From JANMAT01 sp031359995 (GTDB taxonomy: Bacteria > Actinomycetota > Acidimicrobiia > Acidimicrobiales > Ilumatobacteraceae), in the NCBI GenBank assembly GCA_031359995.1, contig JANMAT010000036.1, forward strand, positions 1 to 51,646: 51,646 nucleotides of DNA, read 5' to 3'. Of the stretch, positions 7,484 through 15,998 are shown in pieces. The first letter of the stretch is position 1; the number at the start of each line of letters is the position of its first letter. The notes beneath the pieces were generated by a model, which saw nothing but the letters and a program-made list of their open reading frames with translations, was not told where the DNA came from and ran no database searches. The translations under genes and the position numbers were made by a program.

Positions 7484-8576
7484 TGGGGGCTCCTCGCAGC
7501 GCGGCCAGGCCGGGCAGGTCACCGAGCTCGAGCAGCTCGAGGCTGGCGCCACCACCGGTGGACACGTGATCGACCTCGTCGTCGAGGCGGAACTGGGCCA
7601 GGGCGGCCGCGGAGTCGCCACCGCCCACCACCGTGAAGGCCTTGGTGTCGGCCATGGCCTGGGCCACGGCGCGCGTGCCCATGGCGAAGCGGTCGTCCTC
7701 GAACATGCCCATCGGTCCGTTCCAGAACACGGTGCGGGCATCCATGATCACGTCGGCGAAGGCCGCGGCCGAGCCGGGGCCGATGTCGAACCCTTTGGCC
7801 CCGTCGGGCAGGTTGCGGCCCCACGTGAGCACCTCGCCGTCGGCGGCCACGCCCACGATGTCCTCGGGCAGGTGGATCGGCTTGCCGACCCCGAGGAGCC
7901 GCGTGCACGTGGCGACCTGGTCGGCCTCGAACAGCGAGTCACCGATCGTGTGGCCCTGGGCGGCGAGGAACGTGAAGCACATGCCGCCGCCGATGACGAG
8001 CGCGTCCACGGCGTTCAACAGCGCCTCGACCACACCGAGCTTGTCGGAGATCTTGGAGCCGCCGAGCACGGCGACGAACGGGTGCCTCGGGTGGTTGCGC
8101 AACCCGAGCAGCACGTCGACCTCCTTCTCCAGCAACCGACCCATGGCCGACGGCAGCGTCTTGGGCGGACCGACGATCGACGCGTGGGCGCGGTGGGCCG
8201 CACCGAACGCGTCGTCCACGTACAGATCCACGCCCTCGACCAGCCGGGCCACGAACGCCGGATCGTTGCCCTCCTCACCGGGGTCGAACCGCAGGTTCTC
8301 GAGCAGCTCGACGCCGGGCGCCAGCTCGGCCAGCCGGGCCCGCACCGCGTCCATGGCGTACTTCGGGTCGGGCTTGCCCTTGGGCCGCCCGAGATGGGAC
8401 GCGGTGGTGACCCGCGCCCCACGATCGGTCAGCCAGGTGATGGTGGGCAGAGCGGCACGGATGCGGAAGTCGTCGGTGATGCGGCCACCGTCCATGGGGA
8501 CGTTGAAGTCGGTGCGCACGAGGACCTGCTTGCCGGCCACATCGCCGAGGTCCTCCAGCCGCGGGAGCTCAGCCAC
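7473..8576 (-). CDS. pgk: Phosphoglycerate kinase (compact N-domain)
   Basis: 367 residues; transfers phosphate from 1,3-bisphosphoglycerate to ADP. Family motifs are VRTDFNVP, SHLGRPKG, DDAFGAAHRAHAS, VLGGSKISDK, FWNGPMGMFE, TVVGGGDS and STGGGASLE. It is about 25 residues shorter than usual. By my alignment from memory the loss lies between KYAMDAVRARLAEL and LLENLRF, where most bacterial PGKs have an additional strand-helix segment. The start is GTG at 8576, 9 bp after the gap stop codon. The ends and active-site motifs are intact, so it is expected to be active. Confidence 0.96.
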   Translation of the reverse strand: MAELPRLEDLGDVAGKQVLVRTDFNVPMDGGRITDDFRIRAALPTITWLTDRGARVTTASHLGRPKGKPDPKYAMDAVRARLAELAPGVELLENLRFDPGEEGNDPAFVARLVEGVDLYVDDAFGAAHRAHASIVGPPKTLPSAMGRLLEKEVDVLLGLRNHPRHPFVAVLGGSKISDKLGVVEALLNAVDALVIGGGMCFTFLAAQGHTIGDSLFEADQVATCTRLLGVGKPIHLPEDIVGVAADGEVLTWGRNLPDGAKGFDIGPGSAAAFADVIMDARTVFWNGPMGMFEDDRFAMGTRAVAQAMADTKAFTVVGGGDSAAALAQFRLDDEVDHVSTGGGASLELLELGDLPGLAALRGAPNAR

Positions 8577-8585
8577 GGGGACCGC

Positions 8586-9680
8586 TCACTTCTTCTTGGC
8601 GGCGGCCCTGGCGGGCGCCGCCGCCTTCGTGGGTGTGGCCGCCTTCTTGGCCGCTTTGGCCGCCCGGCCGGCCTTCTTGAGCTCCTTGCCCATGTACAGC
8701 GTCATGTCGACGAGGCGGTTCGAGTAGCCCCACTCGTTGTCGTACCAGCCGAGCACCTTCACGAGGTTGCCCATGCTCATCGTGAGGCCCGCGTCGAAGA
8801 TGCACGAGTGCGGATCGGTGACGATGTCGCTCGACACGATCGGGTCGGTGCAGTAGCGCAGGATGCCCTTCAGCTCGCCCTTGGCCGCCTTGGCGTAGGC
8901 CGCGTTGATCTCGGCGACCGTGGCCGGCTTGTCGAGCACGGCGACGAAGTCGGTGATGGAGCCGGTGGGCACCGGCACGCGCAGCGAGGTTCCGTCGAGC
9001 TTGCCCTTCATGGACGCCATCACGAGCGACGTGGCCCGGGCGGCACCGGTGGAGGTGGGGATGATGTTGATGGCCGCGCCACGGGCCCGGCGCAGGTCGC
9101 TGTGGGGGCCGTCGACCAACTGCTGGTCACCGGTGTAGGCGTGCACCGTGGTCATGAGGCCCTGGGTGATGCCGAACGCGTCGTCGAGCACCTTCACCAA
9201 CGGCACGAAGCAGTTGGTGGTGCACGACGCGTTCGAGACCACCTTGTGCTTGTCGGGATCGAACGTGGTGTGGTTCACGCCGTACACGAACGAGGCGTCG
9301 GCGCCGTTCGACGGGGCCGACACCATGACGGCCGGGGCGCCGGCGGTGAGGTGGGCGGCGGCCTTCTCGCGATCGGTGAAGAAGCCGGTGGACTCGATGA
9401 CGAGGTCGACACCGAGCTCGCCCCACGGCAGCTCGGCGGGGTTGCGCACCTGCAGGACCTTCAGCACGTCGCCGTCGACCGATACGCCGTCCTTGGTCGC
9501 CTTGATGGTGTTCGGCAGCACGCCCAGCACCGAGTCGTACTTGAGCAGATGCGCCATCTGCTCGAGCGAGCCGAGGTCGTTCACCGCCACGAAGTCGATG
9601 TCGGCGCCCCGCTGCTTGGCCGCCCGGAAGAAGTTCCGGCCGATCCGGCCGAAGCCGTTGATGCCCACCCGTACCGTCAT
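8586..9680 (-). CDS. gap: Type I glyceraldehyde-3-phosphate dehydrogenase with Ala/Lys-rich tail
   Basis: 364 residues; oxidises glyceraldehyde 3-phosphate to 1,3-bisphosphoglycerate with NAD(P). The Rossmann motif INGFGRIGRN is at the N-terminus, the catalytic cysteine in SNASCTTNC, with the WYDNEWGYSNRLVD motif near the end. The usual fold stops near KELKKAG. About 30 further residues made almost only of Ala, Lys, Pro and Thr follow, like an H1-histone tail. Two ATGs lie in tandem (9683 and 9680); GAAAGGA is 6 nt from the second, so I chose 9680. First gene of gap-pgk-tpiA; a 118-bp gap with an 18-bp palindrome lies upstream. Confidence 0.96.
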   Translation of the reverse strand: MTVRVGINGFGRIGRNFFRAAKQRGADIDFVAVNDLGSLEQMAHLLKYDSVLGVLPNTIKATKDGVSVDGDVLKVLQVRNPAELPWGELGVDLVIESTGFFTDREKAAAHLTAGAPAVMVSAPSNGADASFVYGVNHTTFDPDKHKVVSNASCTTNCFVPLVKVLDDAFGITQGLMTTVHAYTGDQQLVDGPHSDLRRARGAAINIIPTSTGAARATSLVMASMKGKLDGTSLRVPVPTGSITDFVAVLDKPATVAEINAAYAKAAKGELKGILRYCTDPIVSSDIVTDPHSCIFDAGLTMSMGNLVKVLGWYDNEWGYSNRLVDMTLYMGKELKKAGRAAKAAKKAATPTKAAAPARAAAKKK

Positions 9681-9763
9681 CATGAATCCTTTCCCCGGCG
9701 TCCCACCGGGATGCTGGCCTGCGGGTTGAAACCCGGAAGACTCTAACCAGAACCCGACGCTCC

Positions 9764-9781
9764 GGACCGGGTACCCGGTCC
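9764..9781. promoter_or_regulatory. Perfect 18-bp palindrome upstream of gap
   Basis: GGACCGGGTACCCGGTCC is exactly self-complementary and lies 84-101 bp before the gap start, just downstream of the rapZ stop. A TAGAGT hexamer (about 9740-9745, minus strand) could be the gap -10, which would put the palindrome just upstream of the -35 zone. Candidate operator; alternatively part of a rapZ terminator, though no T-run follows. Confidence 0.4.
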
Positions 9782-9798
9782 CGGCGTGGTGCGGACCT

Positions 9799-10659
9799 TC
9801 AGCCCTGCCGGTCCAGATCGCGATGGACGACCTGGGGCGCATAGCCGTGGCGCTGCAGCCGCTTGGCGAGCTCTTCGGCGACGGCGACCGACCGGTGCCG
9901 ACCGCCCGTGCAGCCAATGGCCACCGTGAGGTAGCTCTTGCCTTCGGCGACGTAGGCCGGCAGCAGCGACACCAGCAGATCTTCGACGCGGTCGAGGAAC
10001 GGACCGGCGGCCTCCTGGCCGAGCACGAAGGCGCGCACCGGCGCGTCGAGGCCGCTCTGGTCGCGCAGGGTCTCGACCCAGTACGGGTTGGGCAGGAACC
10101 GGCAGTCGAGGACCATGTCGACGTCGAGGGGCAGCCCGTGCTTGTAGCCGAACGACTGGACCGTGGTCTGCATGGTGACGCCGGGGCCGTCGGGGCTGAA
10201 GCTCTCGACGATGCGCGCCTTGAGCTGGTGGATGGTCAGGCTCGAGGTGTCGATCACCAGATCGGCCGACTCCCGCACCGCTTCGAGCAGGGCCCGCTCA
10301 CGCTCGATGGCACCCATGATCGTGCCGCCGTCGTTGCCCAGCGGGTGCTTGCGCCGTGTGGACCCGTAGCGCCGGACCAGCTCGGGCGTGGACGCCTCGA
10401 GGTACAGGACCCGTACGCGGTGCCCGGCGGCGCGCAGCTTGGTCACCTCGTCGATCACCGCGGTCTGGTGCAGGATGCGCCCGACCACGAGCCCCAGGCC
10501 GGCGCCGGCGAGCTCGGACGTGGCCGCCAGCTCGACCACCTTCTCCACCAGCGACGTGGGCAGGTTGTCGACCACGAACCAACCGAGATCCTCGAGATCG
10601 GCCGCGGCCTGGGAGCGCCCTGCGCCCGAAAGGCCGGTGATCACGAGGATGTCGGTCAT
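9799..10659 (-). CDS. rapZ: RapZ-family nucleotide-binding protein (RNase adapter family)
   Basis: 286 residues. The N-terminal P-loop ITGLSGAGRSQAA has Arg where the textbook Walker A has Lys; this is normal in actinobacterial members. The C-terminal domain carries the conserved IGCTGGRHRSVAVAEEL motif that in E. coli RapZ binds GlcN6P and guides RNase E to the GlmZ small RNA. Whether that RNA role holds in actinobacteria is not established. GGAGG lies 4 nt before the ATG. The gene normally sits in uvrC-rapZ-yvcK-whiA; here the methyltransferase lies upstream and gap downstream, with yvcK and whiA absent. Confidence 0.93.
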   Translation of the reverse strand: MTDILVITGLSGAGRSQAAADLEDLGWFVVDNLPTSLVEKVVELAATSELAGAGLGLVVGRILHQTAVIDEVTKLRAAGHRVRVLYLEASTPELVRRYGSTRRKHPLGNDGGTIMGAIERERALLEAVRESADLVIDTSSLTIHQLKARIVESFSPDGPGVTMQTTVQSFGYKHGLPLDVDMVLDCRFLPNPYWVETLRDQSGLDAPVRAFVLGQEAAGPFLDRVEDLLVSLLPAYVAEGKSYLTVAIGCTGGRHRSVAVAEELAKRLQRHGYAPQVVHRDLDRQG

Positions 10660-10671
10660 CGTGCCTCCATG

Positions 10672-11406
10672 CTATGGACCGGTGAGCTTCTTGGCGCGGA
10701 GGAAGAGCAGACGGGGGATGGTGGCGGCGGCCTCGTACTCCTGGGCGCGGGCCAGGAACCCCGCGGGCGGGGCCGGTTCCTCCATGCGTTCGAGCACGAG
10801 ACCGCAGTCGGCCATGGCGTTGATGTAGCGCGACAGCGGCCGGTGGATGAAGGGGATGAACACGCCCTTCTCGACCTCCTCGATCGTCTCGTCCTCGATC
10901 AGGTAGGGCCCGATGCGCCAGTACTGCTCGGGCGGGTCGAGCACCTGATCGTCGATCCACCCCGAGCTCGGGGTCTGCAGCAGCGGGTGGTTCAGGAAGA
11001 ACAGGAAGCGGCCTCCGGGTCGCAGCACCCGGCCCACCTCGGCGATGGCGGCGTCGACGTCACGGATGTGCTCGAACACGAGGCACGCCACCACGGCATC
11101 GAAGGTGCCAGCACGGAACGGCAGTGCGGCGGCGCCGGCCCGGCCGTAGCTCGCGCCGCCATCGCGCGCCTGGGCGGCGACGAGCTGGTTCCACGTGGGG
11201 TCCACACCCACGACCCGCGTGGCGCCGCCCCGTACGGCGAGGCGCGACACCTGGCCGTCGCCACAGCCCACGTCGAGCACGTCACCGGCCCCGAGCAGGT
11301 GGTGGGCCGCCAGCGGCAGGATCTGCTCCACGTACTCGGGGTCGGCCCCGTCGGTGAAGCCGTCGATCCACCACTTGGCGTGGGTCTCCCACAGGTCGTC
11401 ACTCAC
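10672..11406 (-). CDS. Class I SAM-dependent methyltransferase
   Basis: 244 residues with a Rossmann-type methyltransferase core: motif I VLDVGCGDGQVSRLA (about residue 43), the acidic motif VVGVDPTW, and the FDAVVACLVFEHIRDVDAAIAE and RVLRPGGRFLFFLNHP segments of the Methyltransf_11 type. The C-terminal third resembles small-molecule rather than nucleic-acid methyltransferases, but the substrate cannot be assigned. It starts with GTG at 11406 and overlaps the end of uvrC by 8 nt, so it is very likely cotranslated with uvrC. It occupies a position not usual in the actinobacterial uvrC-rapZ neighbourhood. Confidence 0.85.
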   Translation of the reverse strand: MSDDLWETHAKWWIDGFTDGADPEYVEQILPLAAHHLLGAGDVLDVGCGDGQVSRLAVRGGATRVVGVDPTWNQLVAAQARDGGASYGRAGAAALPFRAGTFDAVVACLVFEHIRDVDAAIAEVGRVLRPGGRFLFFLNHPLLQTPSSGWIDDQVLDPPEQYWRIGPYLIEDETIEEVEKGVFIPFIHRPLSRYINAMADCGLVLERMEEPAPPAGFLARAQEYEAAATIPRLLFLRAKKLTGP

Positions 11407-13390
11407 CGCTGTGCTCCTCGTCGGTCGGATCGTCGGTCGGATCGTCGGTTGGATCGTCGGTTGGATCGATGGTCGGATCGATGGTCGGGACCGGCGCCGG
11501 TCGCACGGCCACGGGGCGGCTCCGCGGGCCGCCGTTGAAGTGCTCGTGGATCGCCGTGGCGACGGTGTCGGGCAGCCAGCTGAGCGCCGTCAGCTCGGCC
11601 AGCGACGCCTGGCGCACCGCCTTCACGCTGCCGAGCTCGGTGAGCAGGCGCTTCTTGCGCGTCTCGCCCAGCCCGGGCACGCCGTCGAGCACGCTCTTGG
11701 TCATGCGCTTGCCCCGCAGCTCGGCGTGGAAGGTGTTGGCGAAGCGGTGGGCCTCGTCACGGATGCGCTGCAGCAGGAACAGCGCCTCGCTCCCGCGAGC
11801 GATCGGCACCGGCTCGGAGTGGCCGGGCACGAACACCTCTTCGAAGCGCTTGGCCAGCGAGGCCACCGGGATCTCGTCGGTGAGGCCGAGCCGATCGAGC
11901 ACGCGCACCGCCACGGCCAGCTGCCCCTTGCCGCCGTCGACCAGCAGCAGCTGGGGTGGGTAGGCGAACTTGCCGGGCTTGTCGCCCCGCTCGGTGACCG
12001 GCTTGTCGCGCTCCACGACGTAGGCGGTGAGCCGGCGGGTGAGCACCTCCTCCATGGCGGCGAAGTCGTCGTTGCCCTCATGGCGCACCTTGAAGCGGCG
12101 GTACTCGCTCTTGCGGGGCAGACCGTCTTCGAGCACCACCATGGAGCCGACGTAGTCGGACCCCTGCAGGTGGGCCATGTCGTAGCACTCGATGCGCAGC
12201 GGGGCCTCGGGCAGGCCGAGGTGGTCCTGCAGCTCGGTCAGCGCCCGGCTGCGGCTGTTGTGGTCGGCGGCCCGCCGCAACCGGTGCCGCATGAACTCTT
12301 CCTTGGCGTTGCGGGTGACCGTCTCGTGCAGCTCGCGCTTGTCGCCCCGCTGGGGCACGCGCACCTGCACCCGGCTCCCCCGCTCGTTGGTGAGCCACTC
12401 CTCGTACACGGCCATGGCTTCGGGCTCGTCGGGCACGAGCACCTGCTTCGGCACGCCGAGGGGCGGCTCGTCGCCGTACAGCTCCTCGAGGATGCGGGCC
12501 ACCAGCTGGGGTCGGTCGAGATCTTCGACCTTGTCGAGGATGAAGCCCTTGCGACCGACCACACGCCCCTTTCGCACGTAGAAGATCTGGACCGCGGCTT
12601 CGAGGTCGTCGTCGACCAGACCGATCACATCGATGTCCTCGCTGCGCTCGGCCACCATCTGCTGGCGCTCGATGGCCCGTTGCACGGCGGCCAGGCGGTC
12701 GCGCAGGCGCGCCGCCTTCTCGTACTCGAGGGCCACCGCGGCGGCCTTCATCTGGGCCTGCAGGCGCTCCACGATCTCGTCGGTGTCGCCGTCCAGGAAC
12801 TCGCACAGATCGTTCACCAGCGCGTCGTAGCCGGCCTTGTCGATCTCGCCGACGCACGGCCCCGAGCACTTCTCGATGTGGAACAGCAGGCACGGCCGAC
12901 CCAAGCGCTCGTGCTGGTTGAACTTGCTCGGCGAGCACGTGCGGATCGGGAACGTGCGCAGCAGCAGATCGAGGGTGTCGCGGATGGCGTACGCGTGGGC
13001 GTAAGGCCCGAAGTAGCGCACGCCCTTGCGCTTGCGGCCCCGCATGACCATGGCCCGCGGCCACTCCTCGTCGAGGGTGACGGCCATGAACGGGTAGCTC
13101 TTGTCGTCGCGCAGCCGGATGTTGAACCGGGGCCGGTGCTGCTTGATGAGGCTGTACTCCAGCATCAACGCCTCGACCTCGTTGCGGACCTGGATCCACT
13201 CGACCGTCTCGGCCGTGGCCACCATCTGGGCCGTGCGCGGGTGCAGGCCGCGGGGGTCCTGGAAGTAGTTCGAGAGGCGCTGGCGCAGGTTCGAGGCCTT
13301 GCCGACGTAGATCACCCGCCCGAGCGCGTCCTTGAACTGGTAGGAGCCGGGCGATTCGGGGATCGTGCCGGTGGGCGGGCGGGAGACCAT
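11399..13390 (-). CDS. uvrC: Excinuclease ABC subunit C
   Basis: 663 residues. UvrC makes the 3' and 5' incisions of nucleotide excision repair after UvrAB locates damage. The N-terminal GIY-YIG nuclease (GSYQFKDALGRVIYVGKA), a cysteine cluster (CSPSKFNQHERLGRPC...CSGPC), the UVR motif (ALEYEKAARLRDRL), the RNase-H-like C-nuclease (ECYDMAHLQGSDYVGSMVV, LLVDGGKGQL) and a terminal helix-hairpin-helix (VPGLGETRKKRLL) are all present. The protein ends in a repetitive acidic DPT tail. The start MVSRPPTGTIP matches the family; the long open frame upstream is a shadow. TAACCT lies 8 nt before the ATG (5 before an in-frame GTG at 13393), suggesting a leaderless mRNA. Confidence 0.96.
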   Translation of the reverse strand: MVSRPPTGTIPESPGSYQFKDALGRVIYVGKASNLRQRLSNYFQDPRGLHPRTAQMVATAETVEWIQVRNEVEALMLEYSLIKQHRPRFNIRLRDDKSYPFMAVTLDEEWPRAMVMRGRKRKGVRYFGPYAHAYAIRDTLDLLLRTFPIRTCSPSKFNQHERLGRPCLLFHIEKCSGPCVGEIDKAGYDALVNDLCEFLDGDTDEIVERLQAQMKAAAVALEYEKAARLRDRLAAVQRAIERQQMVAERSEDIDVIGLVDDDLEAAVQIFYVRKGRVVGRKGFILDKVEDLDRPQLVARILEELYGDEPPLGVPKQVLVPDEPEAMAVYEEWLTNERGSRVQVRVPQRGDKRELHETVTRNAKEEFMRHRLRRAADHNSRSRALTELQDHLGLPEAPLRIECYDMAHLQGSDYVGSMVVLEDGLPRKSEYRRFKVRHEGNDDFAAMEEVLTRRLTAYVVERDKPVTERGDKPGKFAYPPQLLLVDGGKGQLAVAVRVLDRLGLTDEIPVASLAKRFEEVFVPGHSEPVPIARGSEALFLLQRIRDEAHRFANTFHAELRGKRMTKSVLDGVPGLGETRKKRLLTELGSVKAVRQASLAELTALSWLPDTVATAIHEHFNGGPRSRPVAVRPAPVPTIDPTIDPTDDPTDDPTDDPTDEEHSGE
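11418..11489. repeat. 12-bp tandem repeat (6 units) at the uvrC 3' end
   Basis: Six consecutive 12-bp units of the form TCGTCGGTCGGA (variants TCGTCGGTTGGA and TCGATGGTCGGA) run just before the uvrC stop. Because the unit is a multiple of three, it adds a DPT(D/I) repeat to the protein end. Copy-number change would not shift the frame or disturb the overlapping methyltransferase start. Confidence 0.9.
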
Positions 13391-13398
13391 CACCGTCG

Positions 13399-13404
13399 AG
13401 GTTA
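13399..13404 (-). promoter_or_regulatory. Putative -10 element of uvrC
   Basis: TAACCT on the minus strand, followed by CGACG then GTG-ATG. The spacing is 5 nt to the GTG or 8 nt to the ATG. Part of the 99-bp divergent region shared with the ABC exporter. Confidence 0.45.
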
Positions 13405-13476
13405 GAGGTCCCGACGTACTGATGACCGGAAGGAACCGAATCGGCGCGTTCACGCTCCCGGTTGCCGGTCCTCCAC

Positions 13477-13482
13477 TACCGT
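13477..13482 (+). promoter_or_regulatory. Putative -10 element of the ABC exporter operon
   Basis: TACCGT followed by the 7-nt spacer CGAGACC and then the GTG start at 13490. Leaderless arrangement; no Shine-Dalgarno sequence precedes the start. Confidence 0.5.
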
Positions 13483-13489
13483 CGAGACC

Positions 13490-14467
13490 GTGATCGAGGT
13501 CGCCGGGCTCAGCAAGCGGTTCGGATCGGTGCTCGCCGTGTCCGAGCTCACCTTCGCCGTGGCGCCGGGCCGCGTCACCGGGTTCCTCGGCCCCAACGGT
13601 GCCGGCAAGTCCACGACCCTTCGCTGCATGCTGCAGCTCGACCGGCCCGACGCCGGCACGTGCACGTTCGACGGCAAGCGACTCTCCGACATGCGGCACC
13701 CCCTTCGCGAGGTCGGCGCCCTGCTCGACGCCCGCGCCGTGCACCCGACCCGGTCGGCCCGCAACCACCTGCGCGCCGTCGGCGCCGCCAACGCCATCGG
13801 CCGGGCCCGGGTCGACGAGGTGCTCGACATGGTCGGGCTCACCGAGGTGGCCGGCAAGCGCGTCGGTGGGTTCTCCCTCGGCATGCACCAGCGGCTCGGA
13901 CTGGCCACCGCGCTCCTGGGCGACCCGCCCGTGCTGCTGTTCGACGAACCGGCCAACGGGCTCGACCCCGAAGGCATCCTGTGGATCCGGACGTTCATGC
14001 GCCACCTCGCCGGGCAGGGCCGCACCGTGCTCGTGTCGAGCCACCTGCTGGCCGAGATGTCGCTCGCCGCCGACGATCTCGTGGTGATCGGCAAGGGCCA
14101 CCTGATCAGCCAGGGCACCGTGCAGGCCTTCGTGGACGCCGCCGCCGGCACGTGGGTGCACGTGCGCAGCCCGCACGCCACCCACCTCGCCTCCCTCGTG
14201 GTTCACCTGCGCGGCGCCACCGCCCGCGCCAACCCCGACGGCTCGGTCGACCTGTTCAACACCACCACCGATGCCGTCGGCGAACTGGCTGCCCGCGCCA
14301 GCGTGGTGCTCCACGAGCTGTCGAACCACCAGGCTTCGCTCGAGGAAGCGTTCCTGGAGGCCACCCGAGACGCCCAGGAGTACCGGGCCCACGGGGCCGA
14401 ACCCGCCCCGCCACCGCCGCCCGGCCCACCGGGCTGGGGTCCACCACCCGCGGGAGGGCCTTCGTGA
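13490..14467 (+). CDS. ABC-2 type exporter ATP-binding protein
   Basis: 325 residues. Walker A is GPNGAGKSTTLR (about residue 37), the signature FSLGMHQRLGLA, Walker B VLLFDEPANGLDPEG and the H-loop SSHLLAEM. The set and spacing are those of CcmA/DrrA-type ATPases that power ABC-2 exporters. The C-terminal region ends in a Pro/Gly-rich tail of about 25 residues without known function. The start is GTG at 13490 with a TANNNT hexamer 7 nt before it. The gene overlaps the permease start by 4 nt (GTGA). The substrate (lipid, drug, peptide) is unknown. Confidence 0.92.
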   Translation: MIEVAGLSKRFGSVLAVSELTFAVAPGRVTGFLGPNGAGKSTTLRCMLQLDRPDAGTCTFDGKRLSDMRHPLREVGALLDARAVHPTRSARNHLRAVGAANAIGRARVDEVLDMVGLTEVAGKRVGGFSLGMHQRLGLATALLGDPPVLLFDEPANGLDPEGILWIRTFMRHLAGQGRTVLVSSHLLAEMSLAADDLVVIGKGHLISQGTVQAFVDAAAGTWVHVRSPHATHLASLVVHLRGATARANPDGSVDLFNTTTDAVGELAARASVVLHELSNHQASLEEAFLEATRDAQEYRAHGAEPAPPPPPGPPGWGPPPAGGPS

Positions 14468-15234
14468 TCGCGCTCGTCCGCGCCGAGATCCTGAAGATCC
14501 GCTCGGTGCGCTCCACGTTGATCATGCTGTTCGTCGTCGTCGGGTTGTGCCTGGTGCCCGCAGTGCTCATCTCCCTGCTGGTGGGGGCCGACGACCTCGC
14601 CGTGATGGAGCCCCACGACAAGGCCAGCGTGCTGCTGGTGGGCGTGCTGCTGTCCGAGACGATGCTGGCCGTGCTGGCTGCGCTGGTGATCACCGGCGAG
14701 TACCGCTTCGGCACCATCCGCACCACGTTCCTCGGCGAGCCCCGCCGCGTGCGCGTGTTCCTCGCCAAGTTGGTCACCGTGATCGGCCTGTCGGCCGTGA
14801 TGGCCACGGTCATGGTGACCGTCACGATCGGCGTAGGCAGCCTGATCCTGAACGCACGCGACGTCGGGCTGGTGCTCGGCTCGGGCCAGGTGCCCCGGCT
14901 GCTGTATGGCACCGTGCTCTACGCCATCGTGTATGCGGTGATCGCGCTGGGGCTCGGCACGGTGCTGCGCAACTCGGCCGCCAGCATCGTGCTGATCATC
15001 GTGATCCCCTGGATCGTGGAGAACATCGTCGCCGGAATCCTGAGCGCCCTCCACCACGGCAGCTGGGGCCGCTGGCTGCCCTTCCAGGCCGGCCAGCGCA
15101 TCACCGCCGACGTCAGCGGCGAGTCGGTGCTGGGCGACCGCCTGTCACCGTGGGCCGGCTACGGCTACTGCTGGCTGTGGGCCATCGCCTTGTGCGCCCT
15201 CGGCGCCTGGTTCCTGCACCACCGCGACGCCTGA
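14464..15234 (+). CDS. ABC-2 type exporter permease
   Basis: 256 residues with about six hydrophobic helices: a first near residues 20-40 after the amphipathic EILKIRSVRSTL, a second near 57-76 (LLVGVLLSETMLAVLAALVI), and further ones near 100-130, 145-165, 175-195 and 235-250. The ITGEYRFGTIRTTFL cytoplasmic loop after helix 2 is typical of ABC-2 permeases. It starts with GTG inside the ATPase stop region and is therefore translationally coupled. It should homodimerise and form the membrane channel for the upstream ATPase. Confidence 0.9.
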   Translation: MIALVRAEILKIRSVRSTLIMLFVVVGLCLVPAVLISLLVGADDLAVMEPHDKASVLLVGVLLSETMLAVLAALVITGEYRFGTIRTTFLGEPRRVRVFLAKLVTVIGLSAVMATVMVTVTIGVGSLILNARDVGLVLGSGQVPRLLYGTVLYAIVYAVIALGLGTVLRNSAASIVLIIVIPWIVENIVAGILSALHHGSWGRWLPFQAGQRITADVSGESVLGDRLSPWAGYGYCWLWAIALCALGAWFLHHRDA

Positions 15235-15331
15235 GGGTGTGACGGTCCGCGAGCTCGGCGTCCCATGACGATCGGGCGACGCGAGCCGTGGGCCCGGGGC
15301 CGCGAAGGTGACGCCTGGCAGGATGGCGGCC

Positions 15332-15998
15332 ATGCGTCTCGATCGGCTCCTCGCCAACCTCGGCCACGGCAGCCGCCCTCAGGTCCAACGGCTCATCAAG
15401 ACCGGTCGCGTCCTGGTGGACGGCGCTCCCGTCAAGGACCCCGCCCGCCACGTGGACGCCGCCGCCGTCACGCTCGACGGCGAGGCCCTGGATCACGCCG
15501 GCGGCATCACCGTCCTGCTTCACAAGCCCGCCGGTCACGTGTGCTCGCACGCCGAGGACGAAGGACCCAGCGTGTACGACCTGCTCCCACCGATGTGGGC
15601 GTATCGCTCACCCCGCCCCGAGACGGTCGGCCGGCTCGACCGCGAGACCTCCGGGCTGCTGATCGTGACCGATGACCACCAGCTCCTGCACCGGCTCACC
15701 TCACCCAAGCACCACGTGCCCAAGGTCTACGTGGCCGAGCTGGCCCGGCCGGTGACCGACGAGCTCGTCACGACCTTCGCCTCCGGCACCCTCGTGCTGC
15801 GCGAGGAGTTCGAGCCGTGCGCGCCGGCCCAGGTGCGGGTGCTCGACGATGGCCGCGCCGAGGTGACGCTCACCGAGGGCCGGTACCACCAGGTGCGCCG
15901 CATGTTCGCGGCGTGCGGCAACCACGTGGAAGCGCTGCACCGCACCACCGTGGGAACGTGGACGCTGGACGACCTGCCCGCAGGCGAGTGGTGCGACG

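Noticed and set aside
9799..10659. Arg instead of Lys in the RapZ P-loop as a sign of inactivation
   Set aside because: GLSGAGRS is the usual form in actinobacterial RapZ proteins, so it is not a lost residue.
13391..14392. In-frame upstream extension of uvrC
   Set aside because: It mirrors the ABC ATPase gene; the UvrC family start MVSRPPTGTIP at 13390 is unambiguous.
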